Positions 8,605 through 18,091 of a stretch of 64,000 nt of DNA are shown piece after piece (within the stretch, counting starts at the first letter, position 1; the number at the start of each line of letters is the position of its first letter). The notes beneath the pieces are model-generated. The model did no database searches, was not told the origin of the DNA, and saw nothing but the letters and a program-made list of their open reading frames with translations. The DNA comes from Psychrobacter sp. JCM 18903. GTDB lineage: Bacteria > Pseudomonadota > Gammaproteobacteria > Pseudomonadales > Moraxellaceae. Location of the stretch: the NCBI RefSeq assembly GCF_000586475.1, contig NZ_BAWJ01000009.1:1-64000 (forward strand), written 5' to 3'. The position numbers were made by a program, and so were the translations under genes.

Positions 8605-9515
8605 ATGAACAACCATTTTGACCAACACCGTGCAATCGCGAACGCATCCGTTATCAATGGCATCAAGCGCGACGTTTTTCAGCGCCCTTGCTTGCGATGG
8701 CGGCGCTTTTAACCTTAGCAGGGTGTAGCAATGGTCAAAATGATGCAAATAATGATGTCAGCCCAGACGCCGCTGAGACCGCAGCGACGGGTGATGTGTT
8801 ACGTATTGGTACCGAAGGCGCTTATGCCCCCTTCAACTATACCAATGCGGATGGCACTCTTGGTGGTTTTGATGTTGATATTGCCAACGCTATCTGTGCC
8901 GATATGAAGGTAACATGTGAAATCACAGCGCAAGATTGGGACGGTATTATCCCCGGTCTAAAAGCGGGTAAGTACGATGCGATTGTGGCCGCTATGTCGG
9001 TGACGCCTGAGCGTGAGCAACAAGTCAGTTTTACAGAGCCGTACTTTAGCAATACCTTGGTGTTTTTGGCAAAAAAAGACAGCAGCTTCGATCCTAGCAA
9101 TAGCGATGATATCAATGCGCATTCTATTGCCGCTCAGCGCTCGACCATTTCTTCGCAGTGGTTAGAAAAGGTTTATCCGAATGCTGACATGAAGCTTTAT
9201 GACACGCTCAGTAATGCGTTTTTGGATTTGGGTTCGAATCGTGTCGATGCGATGGTGTCTGATAAGCTGCCAGCGCTAGAATGGCTTGGCTCCACCTCAG
9301 GTAGTCAGTATGCGCTCAAAGGTCAAGAGATTGACATCAATGATAATTTTGCCATCGCGGTGCGCCCAGGCGATGCATTGCAAGCAAAAATTAATAAGTC
9401 GTTGGTCAATATTAAAGCCGATGGCACTTACGATAAAATCAATCAAAAATATTTTGCGATTCCAGCGTCAAGCTCGACGGTCACTACTGAGCCGACAGAA
9501 AAACCTGCTGAATAA
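8605..9515 (+). CDS. Polar amino-acid ABC binding lipoprotein 3 (frameshift in signal peptide)
   Basis: Third receptor. ATG 8605 with AAGGAT upstream reads MNNHFDQHRAIANASVINGIKR. One extra C near 8670 joins it to 'RRFSAPLLAMAALLTLAGC', a lipoprotein signal with a long n-region. The mature domain has 'LRIGTEGAYAPFNYTNADGTLGGFDVDIANAIC', 'QDWDGIIPGLKAGKYDAIVAAMSVTPER', 'FTEPYFSNTLVFLAKK' and 'AQRSTISSQWL'. It is closest in sequence to receptor 1. Repaired length is 303 residues. A MITE-like element at 9571-9746 lies between this gene and its terminator at 9772-9805. Confidence 0.87.
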
Positions 9516-9570
9516 GTCTTCAAATACATTTAGCACTGTTGCATCGTAACCGTGAGAATGGTGATTTTTA

Positions 9571-9746
9571 CTAGGGCGTGTCCTCATTTTAAAAATGGTG
9601 ATAAAAATGAGGTAAATTGCAGTCAAACAAGGAAAATAGTGCAGATAATATCGAGATATTACCTAGCTATTTGACGATGTTTGGCAAGATTTAACCATTT
9701 TTAGCTCATTTAGATTGCTATCGGTTGAATTGAGGACACGCCCTAG
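9571..9746. mobile_element. MITE-like element, 176 bp, non-coding
   Basis: Perfect 16-base terminal inverted repeats: CTAGGGCGTGTCCTCA at 9571-9586 and TGAGGACACGCCCTAG at 9731-9746. They enclose 144 AT-rich bases without a reading frame. The outer CTAG on both sides could be a 4-bp target duplication of YTAR type, as known for IS5-family elements, which would put the element proper at GGGCG...CGCCC. A diverged 60-bp copy of its left arm occurs at 11690-11749. Family assignment is inference. Confidence 0.7.
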
Positions 9747-10145
9747 GTTAATTTGAATTCCATTTCATAGAAAGGGTATTGCTTCAATAGCGATATCCTT
9801 TTTTTGTTTTTTATAAAAAATAGTTCGGTCTTGTGATATTGACTGTTCGGTTTGTAAAAATATGACTAATCTAATGTGTTTTTAAGAAGATAAGCGTCTA
9901 TTTAAGCACTGCTTTTACGTGTGAGTATTAACATAGCTGGCAGCGAATATGATAAAATCAGCGCTCATTTCTACTGTGTCAATTTCCGCCGCAATAATCG
10001 TATTGATTTGACGTCGATCTATGACGCAAAGCACCAAGGTCTATTTGGTATAAAATACGCTTATCAGCAGCGCTCAGCGATTGATGCTGATTCTTTTAAC
10101 TCATATTTTGCAAATTGCTAATATAAAGAGACTGAGTGGATAATT
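9747..10145. other. Leader region of the importer permease genes
   Basis: About 400 bases without a convincing gene. It includes the receptor-3 terminator and, at 9839-9866, a possible promoter (TTGACT, 16-base spacer, TATGAC). A 66-codon reading frame at 9921-10121 has no ribosome-binding site or family resemblance. Separation from the receptors implies independent permease transcription. Confidence 0.4.
9772..9805 (+). terminator. Terminator downstream of receptor 3
   Basis: GGGTATTGC / GCGATATCC with G-U pairs and a 7-base loop, followed by a run of seven or more T. The MITE-like element has inserted between the gene and this hairpin. Confidence 0.6.
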
Positions 10146-10880
10146 GTGTTTGATTTACAAGGATTTGGCGCGCTACTACTGAGCGGCGCTACCGTCACCA
10201 TCAAGCTTGCTATGACCAGTTTAGTCATCGGCATGGCTTTAGGGCTGCTCGGTGCCACAGCTAAGCTGTCCAACGTCTGGCTGCTGCGTAAAATTGCGAC
10301 TGTATATACAGCGACAATGCGCGGTATTCCAGAGTTGCTATTGGTACTGTTTATCTATTACGGTGGCTCTATGCTGCTGATGACGATTCTCAAGAAATTC
10401 GGCTATAACGAATATGTTGAGATCAGTGCCTTTTGGGGTGGCGTGATGGCGTTGTCTATCGCGTTTGGCGCTTACGCGACTGAAATTTTTCGCATGTCGA
10501 TCCAAGAGATTCCGATAGGGCAGAAGGAGGCGGCACAAGCGATTGGCATGCGTCCTTTTCAGACGTTTTATCGCATTACCTTGCCACAAGTTTGGCAGAT
10601 TGCGTTGCCAGGATTGGGCAATTTGTTTTTGGTGTTGCTCAAAGATACCGCATTGGTATCGGTCGTGGGTCTCAAAGACATCATGTATCAGGCATCACGT
10701 GCCGCCCAATCAACGCAGCAGCCATTCACTTTTTATATGGCAGCGGCGATTATTTATCTGGGTTTAACCATGTTGATTACTGGTTTTATGATGTGGCTCG
10801 AATGGCGCGCCAATCCAGCGGCACGCTACGCTAAAAAGCTGAGCCGTCAGTCAACCCACCGTCAATCGACCATAGGATAG
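10146..10880 (+). CDS. Polar amino-acid ABC permease (HisQ/ArtQ type)
   Basis: Inner-membrane subunit of 244 residues with about five hydrophobic segments. The N-terminal 'SGATVTIKLAMTSLVIGMALGLLGA' and 'TMRGIPELLLVLFIYYGG' are typical of PAAT permeases. The EAA coupling loop for the ATPase is 'EIPIGQKEAAQAIGMRPFQTFYRITLPQ'. The start is GTG at 10146. The HisM-type gene begins 12 bases after its stop, so the two are co-transcribed. HisQ rather than ArtQ cannot be decided from sequence alone; the pairing with a HisM-like partner is shared by both systems. Confidence 0.88.
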   Translation: MFDLQGFGALLLSGATVTIKLAMTSLVIGMALGLLGATAKLSNVWLLRKIATVYTATMRGIPELLLVLFIYYGGSMLLMTILKKFGYNEYVEISAFWGGVMALSIAFGAYATEIFRMSIQEIPIGQKEAAQAIGMRPFQTFYRITLPQVWQIALPGLGNLFLVLLKDTALVSVVGLKDIMYQASRAAQSTQQPFTFYMAAAIIYLGLTMLITGFMMWLEWRANPAARYAKKLSRQSTHRQSTIG

Positions 10881-10892
10881 AGGAGAGATACT

Positions 10893-11618
10893 ATGGATTG
10901 GAATTGGCAGGTTATTTTTGATAGCATTCCTGATTTATTAAACGGGGCAGTATTGACCGTACAGCTGGTGGTTATCTCAGGTATTATCGGTCTATTTTTT
11001 GGTTTGGTTTTAGCCCAGTTGCGCTTGTCAAAAAACTGGCTGGTGCAGATACTACCATTTTCTTATATCTTTTTCTTCCGTGGCACGCCACTGCTGGTAC
11101 AGATATTTTTGATTTATTATGGTCTAGGACAGTTTGAGGCTATACGCAATTCGTTCTTATGGGAACCTGTGCTCAGTCAAGCGTATTGGTGTGCCATCAT
11201 TGCCTTTACCATGAATACCAGTGCTTATTTGGCAGAAATCATTCGCGGTGCGATTCAGACCATTCCTGTTGGTGAGCTCGAAGCAGCTGACGCTATCGGT
11301 ATGTCGAAATGGCAGAAGCTTACGCGTATTACCTTACCGCGTGCCTTTGGTATTGTCATTCCAGCCTACAGCAATGAAGTGATCTTTATGCTAAAAGGCA
11401 GTGCGCTAGCGTCAACCATCGCTTTGATGGATATCACGGGTGTCGCTCGAACCATTAGTGCGCGAACTTATACCTTAATGGAGCTGTTCTTTGCTGCTGG
11501 TATTATTTACCTTTTATTATCATGGGTGATTTTGTTTAGCTTTAGGTTGTTTGAAAAAAGAATGAATCGCCACACAAGCTATGTACCGCCTGATGTAATG
11601 ACCAACACCATACCTTAA
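10893..11618 (+). CDS. Polar amino-acid ABC permease (HisM/ArtM type)
   Basis: Second membrane subunit, 241 residues. It has the conserved entry helix 'LLNGAVLTVQLVVISGIIGLFFG', 'FFFRGTPLLVQIFLIYYGL', and the EAA loop 'TIPVGELEAADAIGMSKWQKLTRITLPRAF'. 'TSAYLAEIIRGAIQ' precedes the loop as usual. GAGGAG lies 7 bases upstream of the ATG. It follows the HisQ-type gene by 12 bases and is closed by the terminator at 11651-11690. With the ATPase at 5637 and any of the three receptors it makes a complete importer. Confidence 0.88.
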   Translation: MDWNWQVIFDSIPDLLNGAVLTVQLVVISGIIGLFFGLVLAQLRLSKNWLVQILPFSYIFFFRGTPLLVQIFLIYYGLGQFEAIRNSFLWEPVLSQAYWCAIIAFTMNTSAYLAEIIRGAIQTIPVGELEAADAIGMSKWQKLTRITLPRAFGIVIPAYSNEVIFMLKGSALASTIALMDITGVARTISARTYTLMELFFAAGIIYLLLSWVILFSFRLFEKRMNRHTSYVPPDVMTNTIP

Positions 11619-11650
11619 TTTGGCTCAAAATAATGCTAAAAAATCAATGA

Positions 11651-11690
11651 AATAGCGGGTTGATATCTTAATATTAACCCGCTATTCTTT
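11651..11690 (+). terminator. Terminator of the permease pair
   Basis: AATAGCGGGTTGATAT / ATATTAACCCGCTATT, 16-bp stem with one G-T pair and a 4-base loop, followed by CTTTTG. Confidence 0.8.
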
Positions 11691-11749
11691 TGTTTAACTG
11701 CCATTTATCTCATTTTTATGGCTATTTTTAAAATGAAGATAAGCCCTAG
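11690..11749. repeat. Diverged partial copy of the 9571 MITE-like element
   Basis: This 60-bp stretch matches the reverse complement of the element's left arm (9571-9630) at 51 of 60 positions by my count, and ends in the same AAGCCCTAG-type terminus. No right arm is present, so it is a decayed or truncated copy. With the intact element it brackets the permease genes. Confidence 0.6.
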
Positions 11750-11815
11750 AAAAATAGCGACAGATAGTGCAGTATGTATGACCAACCTATCAATAATCTG
11801 CTGTGAGTGCCTAGT

Positions 11816-12532
11816 ATGAGCCAATCACCCCATATGTCTTTAATCAATGCGATTGCTGCCAGTGTCAATGATGACGCGAGCATCGCAATGGTTAACGATA
11901 GCGTACGTGCATCCATCGGCAAAGTGGTCTGTGTCGGCCGTAACTATGCGGAACACGCCCGCGAGCTTGGCAATGAGATACCAAAATCGCCCATCTTATT
12001 TATGAAACCAGCATCATCAGTGGTCAGTGTGCGTCATGATATCGTCCGTCCCAATCCAGCGATATATGGTGAGACCCATTATGAAGCTGAGCTGTGTGTG
12101 CAATTAGCAGCAGACTTATCGGCAGCCACGCTTGAACAAGCACAGCAAGCGATAGGTGGCGTGACTTTGGGGCTGGATTTGACCTTACGTGACTTGCAAA
12201 GTAAGCTCAAAGAAAAAGGTCATCCATGGGAGCGTGCTAAGTGTTTCGATGGTGCCTGTGTGCTTGCTAATTGGATTGATCCGCAAGCATTTGGTGATTT
12301 TAGCCATGTCGAATATCAGCTTTATATCAATGATGAGTTGAAGCAAGATGGTGATACTGCATTGATGCTATTTCCAGTTTATGAATTACTGGCAGAGATT
12401 AGCCATGCCTTTAGCTTACAAGCAGGTGATGTAATTATGACTGGAACGCCGAGCGGCGTTGGCATATTACAAGCAGGCGATGCGTTAAAATTGAAGCTCG
12501 GTGCCCATGAATGGCAGGCGCAGGTTCAATAA
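11816..12532 (+). CDS. Fumarylacetoacetate hydrolase-family protein
   Basis: Cytosolic metal-dependent hydrolase/isomerase/decarboxylase of the FAH superfamily. The 238-residue protein opens with 'GKVVCVGRNYAEHARELG' and 'PILFMKPASSVV'. It has the metal-binding 'HYEAELCVQL' (E-x-E type ligands), 'GLDLTLRDLQSKLKEKGHPWERAKCFDGAC' and the C-terminal 'GDVIMTGTPSGVG'. This pattern is that of the YcgM/acylpyruvase-like branch. ATG 11816 is preferred; an upstream in-frame GTG at 11807 is possible. It stands alone between two terminators. The exact substrate is unknown; acylpyruvate or oxaloacetate are possibilities from related enzymes. Confidence 0.85.
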   Translation: MSQSPHMSLINAIAASVNDDASIAMVNDSVRASIGKVVCVGRNYAEHARELGNEIPKSPILFMKPASSVVSVRHDIVRPNPAIYGETHYEAELCVQLAADLSAATLEQAQQAIGGVTLGLDLTLRDLQSKLKEKGHPWERAKCFDGACVLANWIDPQAFGDFSHVEYQLYINDELKQDGDTALMLFPVYELLAEISHAFSLQAGDVIMTGTPSGVGILQAGDALKLKLGAHEWQAQVQ

Positions 12533-12584
12533 GTTTTTATAGCAGTACTATTTTATCAGTCGTCAAATGCAGCGACGCCATCAT

Positions 12585-12616
12585 AAAATCCCAAGTTAAC
12601 GCTTGGGATTTTTTCG
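12585..12616 (+). terminator. Terminator of the FAH-family gene
   Basis: AAAATCCCAAG / CTTGGGATTTT with a 6-base loop and a run of six T. The arms are the same as those of the terminator after phoX. Confidence 0.85.
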
Positions 12617-12639
12617 TTTTATGAGGTGCTCACAAAGTG

Positions 12640-12690
12640 CTGTCATGAGACTGTCATCTATGTTTCAACGTTCTGTCATAAACTCTCGGT
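12640..12690 (+). promoter_or_regulatory. Pho box array (PhoB-binding site) upstream of phoX
   Basis: CTGTCAT occurs at 12640, 12651 and 12673, and a degenerate GTTTCAA at 12662. That gives four units at an exact 11-base period. The first pair, CTGTCAT-GAGA-CTGTCAT, is the textbook Pho box (two 7-mers with a 4-base spacer). It lies about 100 bases before the phoX start and predicts induction under phosphate starvation by PhoB. Confidence 0.85.
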
Positions 12691-12781
12691 AGACTTAGGC
12701 GTAATTCGTATTTTTGTGGTGATAATTGTAAAGCCGCGACCAACTCTCCGCCAATCCAGCCTAACAGCAAGGTGACTGATA

Positions 12782-14982
12782 ATGACATTATTGAATAATA
12801 AACAACCACTTGCCCATGAAGTCGTTGAAGACTCTAATCTGACTGACAATATCGATTTTCAAACCATTATTAGTCGTCGTTTAAATCGTCGTAGTATCCT
12901 AAAGGGTGGCACAGGATTGACGGCGGCGGCTTTTTTTGGGGCGCTACCTTTGGTTGGCTGTAGCGATGACGATGACAGCAGTCCTATCAAAAATACTGAT
13001 AATAACGCGGCTATCCCTGCACAGGGCGATCTCAAACGTCCTGAGACTTTGAAATTTACGGCAGTGGCGCATTCAACTGCTGAGACGATGAGCGTGGCAG
13101 CAGCTATAAAGCCGAGATGATATTACCACTGGGTACGCCGCTGATATCGGGTATCGATGATTGGAAAGACAATCGAGAGCAGTCGGCAGAGTCATTCGAA
13201 TGGCGCATGGGTGATAACCATGATGGCATGTGGTTCTTTGGTAAGAATGGCGGCACGTATAATGCTAAAGCGTCAGATAATGGTTTGCTAGTCATGAATC
13301 ATGAATACGTGAATAGTAACGAATTGAGTCCGTTTGGCTATCATGTGATCCAAGATAATAATGCCGCGCCCATCTTTAAAAATCGTCGCCTCGCAAGTGA
13401 CGTGCGCCGTGAGGTTAATTGTCATGGAGTGGCGGTGGTCGAGATGAAACGCCGCGCTGATGGCATGGGCTATGAGATGGTACCTGATTCGAAATTTAAT
13501 CGTCGTCTCACGAGTAGTAGTACAGCGCACTTGACAGGGCCCGTTGCGGGTTCTGATTTGGTCAAGACTAAGTTTGATCCGACAGGCTTTCAGACGCGCG
13601 GCATCAATAATAACTGTGGTGCAGGTTTGTCACCTTGGGGTACCTATCTGACCACCGAAGAGAACTTTTTAGGGGTATTCGCCCGTGGGCAAGATGCTAG
13701 CCAATTAAGTGATGGGCAAAACTATGGTCGCGAGCGCTACGGTGCAACAGAGGATTTCCCAGGCTGGGAGTATCTGTGGCACACACCTGAAGCCAAAGAT
13801 GCCAAGATAGCCGATGAATTTTCGCGCTGGGATATGACCGCCGTCGGTACCAGTGCTGCTGAGGATTATCGTAATGGCTTTAATACCTTTGGCTATATCA
13901 CCGAAATTGACCCGTTTGACCAAAACTCTATGCCGCAAAAACGTACGGCACTGGGACGTTTTGCCCATGAAAACTGTGCTTATGCTCCGGTTGAACAAGG
14001 CAAACCGGTGGTCTTTTATATGGGCGACGATGCTCGCGGCGAATATATTTATAAGTTTGTCTCCAAAGCCACATGGTCAAATAGTGATATCGGTGGTGGC
14101 TTAAAAGCGGGCGATAAGTATTTGAATGACGGTACGCTCTATGTTGCTATCTTTAATGAAGATGGCAGCGGTGAATGGAAAGCACTCGTCCATAGTCAAA
14201 ACGGACTGGATGCCTCCAATACGGTATTGCCTTTTAATGGGCAAGATGAGGTGTTAGTTTTTGCTCGTGCCGCAGCAGATGTGGTCGGCGCCACCAAAAT
14301 GGATCGACCAGAGTGGGTATCGGTTAGCCCTATGACGGGTGAGGTATACGTCACATTGACCAATAATAAATACCGCGGCGTACGCGAAGACCAACCTGTG
14401 TCAGCCTCTAATCCGCGTAGCTATCAGGCAGGTGAAAAAGCGGCAGGTAATGACAACGGTCATATTATTCGCTGGGCAGAAGCAGGTGGCGATCATGCAG
14501 CCACGAGTTTTGAGTGGGACATTTATTTGTTTGCCACGCCTTATGATCTGGCCGCAGAAAATTTGTCACAGTTAAATGATAGCAATGATTTGTCTTCTCC
14601 CGATGGTTTGTACTTCGATCCGCGTGGCGTATTATGGATTCAGACCGATGATGGCGCTTATACCGATACCAGCAGCTGTATGTTACTGGCGGCGCTGCCG
14701 GGTAAAGTCAGTGATGGGACAGCCATAACGACCTCAGCAGGACAACAAACACGAGTTGGGATGCCTGCTAGTAATGACAATATCAAACGTTTTTTTGTCG
14801 GTCCTGAAGGCTGTGAAGTCACAGGTATTACCATGACTCCTGACTTTAAAACCTTATTTATCAATATTCAGCATCCGGGTAATACTTGGGGCGCTATTGC
14901 TGGAGGCAGTACGCCGCGCTCAGCGACCGTGATGATTACGCGTGAAGATGGCGATGTCATACTGGCAGAGTCGTTTGTCTAG
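12782..14982 (+). CDS. phoX: PhoX-family alkaline phosphatase, Tat-exported (frameshifted in this sequence)
   Basis: Extracytoplasmic Ca/Fe-dependent phosphatase releasing phosphate from organic esters. The N-terminus has a Tat signal, 'SRRLNRRSILKGG', then a hydrophobic stretch ending 'PLVGC', which could also be a lipobox. The catalytic part (DUF839/PhoX) shows 'GLLVMNHEYVN', 'LSPWGTYLTTEENF', 'RFAHENCAYAP', 'YMGDDARGEYIYKFV', 'RPEWVSVSPMTGEVYVTLTNN' and 'SPDGLYFDPRGVLWIQTDDG'. The frame breaks near 13100; adding one G (GCA-GGC) gives 'MSVAGSSYKAEMILPLGTPL'. Repaired length is 733 residues. The Pho box array upstream fits its role. Confidence 0.92.
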
Positions 14983-15024
14983 TTAGACATTTGCATGAGT
15001 AATGATACGTCTTACTCAACACAT

Positions 15025-15051
15025 AAATCCCAAGTCATGGCTTGGGATTTT
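15025..15051 (+). terminator. Terminator of phoX
   Basis: AAATCCCAAG / CTTGGGATTT with a 6-base loop followed by TGTATTTT. Confidence 0.75.
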
Positions 15052-15210
15052 GTATTTTGGAGGATAGTTATTAATATGCAAGTATTGATATTAAAGGATA
15101 GCGCCTTTCTTTGACAATAAAGATACTTGATAGTTAAATCATTCTCTTCTGTTTATGACAATTACAGGATAGTATGGAAAATCCCTTCAACTGCTTGATA
15201 TGTTAACACT

Positions 15211-16679
15211 ATGCCCAGTCCAAAACCTTTAGAAACCATTCATGATTTATTTGCCACCACTCGGCGTCCAACTGCTATTGAGTCGGATACTGGTGAAGGT
15301 TTTCAGGGCGATGTCTATGAAGAGCTGGCGAAACTCGAATATATCTATGTCGATGAGCTGAGCGCCGAGACGGTGGACAACAGCTATAGCAAACCGCATC
15401 AGCCTATTACGTTGGTTGATTTTTTTGAAGGCTTGGCTCAGTTGGCAACGATGGGCGTGGTGGAAGTCACTGATATTGTAGAGGCTATCCATCGTGAGAT
15501 TCTGCTGCGTCCTTTAGGGCGGTTTAATAAAGGCAATATTGAGCACTGGCAGCGCGGTATCACGGGGCGTATTTATGGCACGGTGCGTTATACGATGCAA
15601 TTGGTGGGCAATAATCTTGCCTCAGGGCTGCGTCTTTATAACACTGTCTCTAAACCCAAAAACATACAACCTTTACCCAAAAACTTACGTCGCTTGGTCA
15701 ATATTCTAAATGGCGTCATGGGCGATCACCTTATCACTCATCACAATCCATTGGCAGTATCGATGGTGCTATACGATGAATACAATCGTGTACAAAGTGG
15801 CGCGCTGTCAGGGCGCGTTATTATCTTATGCCATGGGCTTTGTATGAGTCACTTGAGCTGGCAGGTATCTGGAGAAGGCAATTTGGGTGAAGCGTTGGTC
15901 AATCACTTGCCAAAAGCGACGGTGCTGTATTTAAACTATAATACGGGTCGGCGTATTTCTAGCAACGGACGTAGCTTTGCAAAAGTCTTGCAAGATTTGG
16001 TTGAGAATAATCCTGACGTCACTCAGATAGATTTAATCGGTCATAGTATGGGCGGTTTGTTGAGCCGTAGTGCGCTGTTTTACGGTAAAGAGCAAGGCTT
16101 TAGCTGGGTCAAACGCGTGGGCAATCTTGTCACCTTAGGCTCACCGCATCATGGCGCAAGCTTGGAGCAGATTGGACATTTTGTTCAAGATAAAATCGCT
16201 AAGCTGCCTTTTGCAGGATCATTGGCTAAATTGGGCGACTTGCGTAGCGCCGGTATTATAGATTTACGTTACGGCAGTATTCGCGATGCTGATTGGAAGT
16301 CTACCGAAGGGCGCAGCGTGCTGCCAGCAGAGTTTCGTCATCCCACGCGTTTGCCCCTGCATGTGAATACCTATTTAGTGGCGGCAGCTTTGATTGAAAC
16401 TCATTATGAATCTAAGACACAAGTTTGCTTGGGGACGGGTTGGTCTCAGTAGAATCAGCGCTCGGCGAATATACCGAAGAGCATACGCTAGCAGTACCAG
16501 AGGGACATAAGGCGATTTTTTATGGAGTCAATCACATGAATTTAATCTACAGCGATAGAGTACATGAGCAAGTTATTGCTTGGTTGTTGGATAATAGGCT
16601 AGGCGATGCCCATGATGCAAAGTATGGGCTTGATAGTCGTATCTATTCTTATCCAGAAGTGGATGAAGTAGCCAATTAA
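15211..16679 (+). CDS. Alpha/beta-hydrolase, lipase/esterase-like (frameshifted in this sequence)
   Basis: 489 residues after repair. The hydrolase core begins around residue 200 with 'RVIILCHGLCMSHLSW' (oxyanion region). It contains the nucleophile elbow 'IDLIGHSMGGLLSRS', with the catalytic serine in GHSMGG, and then 'LVTLGSPHHGASLEQ', typical of PGAP1/lipase-like enzymes. A late 'GVNHMNLIYSDRVHEQVIAWL' supplies the likely catalytic histidine. The frame breaks near 16435, where one more G in the G-run restores 'VCLGDGLVSVESALGEY'. The N-terminal 180 residues have no domain I recognise. There is no signal peptide. Substrate unknown; an intracellular lipase or esterase is most likely. Confidence 0.82.
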
Positions 16680-16731
16680 GCGTGCTCGAAACCAGTTATA
16701 TCGTCAGTCATAAATTTCAAGCCATGACATT

Positions 16732-16766
16732 AAAAACCCCCAAGCGTCACACTTGAGGGGTTTTTT
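16732..16766. terminator. Bidirectional terminator between hydrolase gene and hslO
   Basis: AAAACCCCCAAG / CTTGAGGGGTTTT with a 7-base loop. There are T-runs on both strands, serving two convergent genes. Confidence 0.85.
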
Positions 16767-16795
16767 ATTACTAAGCGCGCTGCACTAAATCCTAA

Positions 16796-17775
16796 CTACT
16801 CAGAAAATATCGTGGTCACATCGTCTTTATTAAATTTATACATCTCGCCACAAAAGCCGCAATCCATCTCAAAGTTACCGCCTTGCTCATCAATGATATC
16901 TAAGACTTCTGCTTCACCGATTTGCTCAATGGCCATCTCACACTTCTCACGTGAGCAGGTGCAACCAAATGATAATGCAACAGGATCGGGCGCGACGACA
17001 TTTTCTTCATGATACAAGCGATAAAGGATTTCGTTGGCATCAAGCGTGGTCAACTCTTCAGCTTTCACTGTCCGTGTCAAAACGCTCAGACGTGTCCATA
17101 AGTCATCGTCGATACCTGCATCTTGGTTTTGCTCGACTTCATAGGTTTCTTCAGCAGTACGAGGAAGCATCTGTACCAACATTCCACCCGCTTGCAGACC
17201 ATCAGATGCCAAATTAATCAAGGTTGGAATCTGCGCCGATTGCTTTTGGTAGTGCGCTAAGCAGTCTGCCAAATTGTCATGGCTGCGCTCGACGATGCCT
17301 TGATAGCTTCGCCGCCTTCAGGCTGAATGTTAATAAACAACACGCCTTGACCCATCGCACCCAATTCAGCAAATGCCTCTTTGGCATGAGTCATATTTTC
17401 CCAAGCCTGTACTTGCTCATCAGTCTCACCCTTCCAGCTAGCAAGGGCACGGATGATACCGTCTTGATTGCATTCTGCCATTGCCCAGTTTAGCAAGCTA
17501 TCGCTGTCTGATGATTGCAATTGAATGGACAGATGACCATTGATTTTGACCGTGCCGATAAGCAAACTCGCTGCTGTCAGCATCTCACCCAATAAGCGCT
17601 TGATCGCTTCAGGATAAGGCTTTTGAGCTATCGTACTGGCATAGCTGCGTGATAGGCGTACCACATCACCGCGCACTGGCGAATCTTCAATAAAGAAACG
17701 TTGACGTACGTCATTGTCACTATGGTTGCCAGCGTTCTGGCTGTCCGTATTAGGGACTTGAGTATCTTGTGTCAT
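16796..17775 (-). CDS. hslO: Redox-regulated chaperone Hsp33 (frameshifted in this sequence)
   Basis: Cytosolic holdase activated by oxidation and heat. The N-terminal half shows 'RQRFFIEDSPVRGDVVRLSRSY', 'LLGEMLTAASLLIGTVKINGHLSIQLQ' and 'GQGVLFINIQPEGGE'. The frame breaks near 17309; one added G (GAA-GGC) restores 'GYQGIVERSHDNLADCLAHYQKQS'. The C-terminal zinc-binding redox switch is complete: 'CTCSREKC' (CxC) and 'CGFC' (CxxC). Repaired length is 326 residues, slightly longer than the usual 290-300, with an extra hydrophilic N-terminus. It is convergent with the hydrolase gene. Confidence 0.94.
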
Positions 17776-18091
17776 AGGTCATTTATAGTATTAAGAAGTT
17801 GTTAGCTTTATGGGGATTCATCGTGATTTATCAATTGCCCGTTAGATATTGTTTAACAAATTACAGGTGTTTATTGGATAGTTATGGTGATACTAAACCC
17901 GATATCCTTAAAAAATAAGCCTCATTAAAAATTTTTTACCCACACCCGCTAATTTGTTGTACAGTAACATTAAGTTGCATTGTGATAAATAACAGCAACA
18001 ACAACCGCATGGATGCGTGGCAATAAGGTCAATGAATAAGACCTGTGTCGTCCAAGCACTCATTCAATCTTGTGATAAAAGGATGTATCTC
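17776..18091. other. Divergent intergenic region hslO / gltI
   Basis: About 315 AT-rich bases that must carry the hslO (minus) and gltI (plus) promoters. I see no gene, no strong hairpin and no confident -35/-10 pair. Confidence 0.4.

Noticed and set aside
6746-9515. The three binding-protein genes as pseudogenes
   Set aside because: Each is restored to full family length with all motifs by adding one or two single bases, the same pattern as in essential genes of the window.
9921-10121. 66-codon plus-strand frame before the permease genes
   Set aside because: No start context or domain; the composition fits non-coding leader DNA.
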